A DNA stretch of 6,355 nt from an uncultured Fidelibacterota bacterium. GTDB lineage: Bacteria > Fidelibacterota > Marinisomatia > Marinisomatales > UBA8229. Shown here piece by piece: positions 4,710-6,355 of the stretch. The stretch spans positions 1 through 6,355 of the forward strand of contig CAJXJG010000102.1 in the NCBI GenBank assembly GCA_913054425.1, in the 5' to 3' direction. Position numbers and translations under genes: made by a program. Within the stretch, counting starts at the first letter, position 1. Each line of letters begins with the position of its first letter. The notes beneath the pieces were generated by a model, which saw only the letters and a list, made by a program, of their open reading frames with translations, made no database searches and was not told where the DNA came from.

Positions 4710-6355
4710 TTACTTTAATAAAACTACTTTCTTTATCCCGTTTTGTTTTTCTGTTTCAAGTTTTATAAAATACGTCCCCGAAGGGTGTTTTTCTGCATTC
4801 CAATTATATTTATATATTCCTGGATATTGGATACCATAATAAATAGTTTCTAATTCTGTACCTTTAATATCATACACTAGCAAATGAATGAGTGACTCTT
4901 CTATAATTGAAAATTCAATATTAACTCTAGGATTGAACGGATTTGGATAAGGGGCGTTTAAATGAAAATCAGTTATTATTGGTACACGATCATCAATTTT
5001 TAATTGAGAAGAGTTTGGATAAAGACTTGAAATACGATTTGCTCTATATACAGCTCCAGTTGGTAACATCAGATTCAGCTTTGCTTCCCATATCGTTTCA
5101 TGTGCTGGTGTTACTTCTAATACAGTTCCACCACCACCTACAGTCGTAATAAGATAGTTCCCATTTTCAAGTTTCTGGACATTTCCAGAAGCAAAACCAA
5201 ACAAATCTTCCGGTAAACTATATTCCCATACAATTTCCGCAGAATACTCTCCATTGTTTTCTTCTACATCTATTTCAATACCTCTTGTGGTTTCAAATTC
5301 CGTTTCAAGAAAAGTTTCGCTCCTGTTACCATTGTCAAGTGTAACAACATTTCCATTATTTAAAACTTGAAGACCATGTTGCCAACTAAATCCAAGGTCA
5401 TGTCCAAAATCAACAGTGCCTGAGGGCATATCATGACCCATATTCCAAATTATATTTCTACTGAGATAATCAATCTTTGTAATCCTAGAAAGGTGGCGGG
5501 TGGAGATATACAGGGCATTCTCTTCTACATTAAAAACAATTGCGTTTATATGGGTCCAGTCATATTCACTTTCCACACCACAGAAATTCTCCCATAAGCC
5601 AGCATCATAATCTTCACTGCTGAAATAGTCAAATACATCCCAACTCCAGACAACTGCCTTTGTATCTTTATCCCACTCCACAATTTTATCTCCAACCCAA
5701 GGAATTTCCGGTGTTATTCCGTCCGCAATAAAACCATAAGCTTGGCATAATTCTGTCCAACTACCAAGGGGTATCGGACGATATTGAGTGGTCCCCACAA
5801 TACCCATATAGTTTCCATTTGGTAATTGTATTAAATCATGATGCAGAAACTCATTATTTGGTTCTTCCCAAGTAAACTCACCATCAAGATTGAATTCAAT
5901 TCCAGGAAGATTATTATCAGAATTGTTATTAAGCCAACAGCCATATAACTTTCCATCATAATCCGTATTGTAATAAACAATAGCTGACTGTCCTGTATTC
6001 CAAACCTCATTTCCTGCTTGGTCAAAGGCCGCACTATAATAATTAAAAAAGGAACTAAATATAGTCAGTCCTGGAGAATAAAGATTTTCGTTATGAATAA
6101 TTACTTCTACATTGGAAATTGCTGAACCTGTAAAAAAAGTATATGGACCAATCCAGCTATCAGAATTATTAGGTCGCACTTTCCAAGAATAAAATGATTC
6201 CCAGTCTATGTCCTCATCTAGAATAAAAGATAAAGATGACACTTCAATTTCAATTATGAGATTATTACCTTGGGAAACCTGAAGATTATACGAGGAAGCG
6301 CCTGTTTCCTGCTCCCATTCAAACAATACATGAATATAATTCAGAGTGCTCCCAT
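4710..6355 (-). CDS. Secreted aryl-sulfate sulfotransferase-like protein, 5' partial
   Basis: The frame stays open to the right edge (547 visible codons), so the TTG at 6326-6324 is not a credible start and the signal peptide lies outside. Numbering from that TTG, residues 1-68 look like a fibronectin-III-type domain (FEWEQETGASSYNLQVS, then YSWKVRP). Residues 75-440 match the arylsulfotransferase beta-propeller, with HHDLIQLPNGN (162-172), DWTHINAI (256-263), ISTRHLSRITKID (274-286) and WQHGLQVLNNGN (315-326). His163, His259, Arg277 and His317 fit the active-site set of E. coli ASST (His252, His356, Arg374 and the sulfated His436), including the same 18-residue His-to-Arg spacing. Such enzymes move sulfuryl groups between phenolic esters without PAPS. 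Residues 454-538 are a PYPNPFNP sorting domain ending KKVVLLK, implying surface display or secretion. It is upstream in the same operon as the LRR gene. Some family members may not be enzymes, so activity is inferred. Confidence 0.87.
   Translation of the reverse strand, partial: GSTLNYIHVLFEWEQETGASSYNLQVSQGNNLIIEIEVSSLSFILDEDIDWESFYSWKVRPNNSDSWIGPYTFFTGSAISNVEVIIHNENLYSPGLTIFSSFFNYYSAAFDQAGNEVWNTGQSAIVYYNTDYDGKLYGCWLNNNSDNNLPGIEFNLDGEFTWEEPNNEFLHHDLIQLPNGNYMGIVGTTQYRPIPLGSWTELCQAYGFIADGITPEIPWVGDKIVEWDKDTKAVVWSWDVFDYFSSEDYDAGLWENFCGVESEYDWTHINAIVFNVEENALYISTRHLSRITKIDYLSRNIIWNMGHDMPSGTVDFGHDLGFSWQHGLQVLNNGNVVTLDNGNRSETFLETEFETTRGIEIDVEENNGEYSAEIVWEYSLPEDLFGFASGNVQKLENGNYLITTVGGGGTVLEVTPAHETIWEAKLNLMLPTGAVYRANRISSLYPNSSQLKIDDRVPIITDFHLNAPYPNPFNPRVNIEFSIIEESLIHLLVYDIKGTELETIYYGIQYPGIYKYNWNAEKHPSGTYFIKLETEKQNGIKKVVLLK

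Noticed and set aside
4943..5149. 68-codon plus-strand ORF opposite the arylsulfotransferase-like gene
   Set aside because: Leu/Gln/His-rich translation typical of antisense to a beta-rich coding region; it lies opposite conserved domains.
5831..6034. 67-codon minus-strand ORF in another frame of the arylsulfotransferase-like gene
   Set aside because: Same strand, different frame; it covers the propeller region whose correct frame holds the conserved HHD motif.

Overview
The window looks like an AT-rich chromosomal segment of an uncultured FCB-superphylum bacterium. Candidatus Marinimicrobia (SAR406) is the best guess, with Ignavibacteria or Calditrichota relatives possible. The strongest clue is that two secreted proteins end in a C-terminal sorting domain carrying the PYPNPFNP motif, which is characteristic of type IX-like secretion cargo in these lineages. 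The leucine-rich-repeat protein, the beta-barrel and the weak or absent Shine-Dalgarno sequences fit the same picture. The taxonomic call is inference; no marker gene is present.

Layout. At the left edge, on the minus strand, is the N-terminus of a secreted protein (1-202). It has a signal peptide, a run of eight glycines and the beginning of what looks like an arylsulfotransferase-type beta-propeller. A 205-bp divergent intergenic region (203-407) follows, with a perfect 16-bp palindrome near its centre. A tight three-gene plus-strand operon comes next (gaps of 8 and 18 bp): a PAPS-dependent sulfotransferase (408-1508), a START/SRPBCC lipid-binding-type protein with a hydrophobic N-terminus (1517-2152), and an outer-membrane beta-barrel resembling DUF1302 (2171-3628). 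This operon converges, with only 5 bp between stop codons, on a minus-strand pair. The downstream member is a secreted leucine-rich-repeat protein (3634-4698). The upstream member is a PAPS-independent aryl-sulfate sulfotransferase-like protein (4710 to the right edge). Both carry the C-terminal sorting domain and they are 11 bp apart.

How the parts may work together. Sulfuryl transfer recurs across the window: a cytoplasmic PAPS-type enzyme in the middle, a complete set of arylsulfotransferase active-site residues in the right-hand gene, and a probable member of the same superfamily at the left edge. The central operon pairs the PAPS enzyme with a putative lipid binder and an outer-membrane barrel. 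A plausible but untested reading is that a hydrophobic alcohol or lipid is sulfated, carried across the periplasm and placed in or beyond the outer membrane. The secreted arylsulfotransferase-like proteins could then move sulfuryl groups at the cell surface. No RNA genes, transposons, CRISPR arrays or convincing factor-independent terminators were seen.
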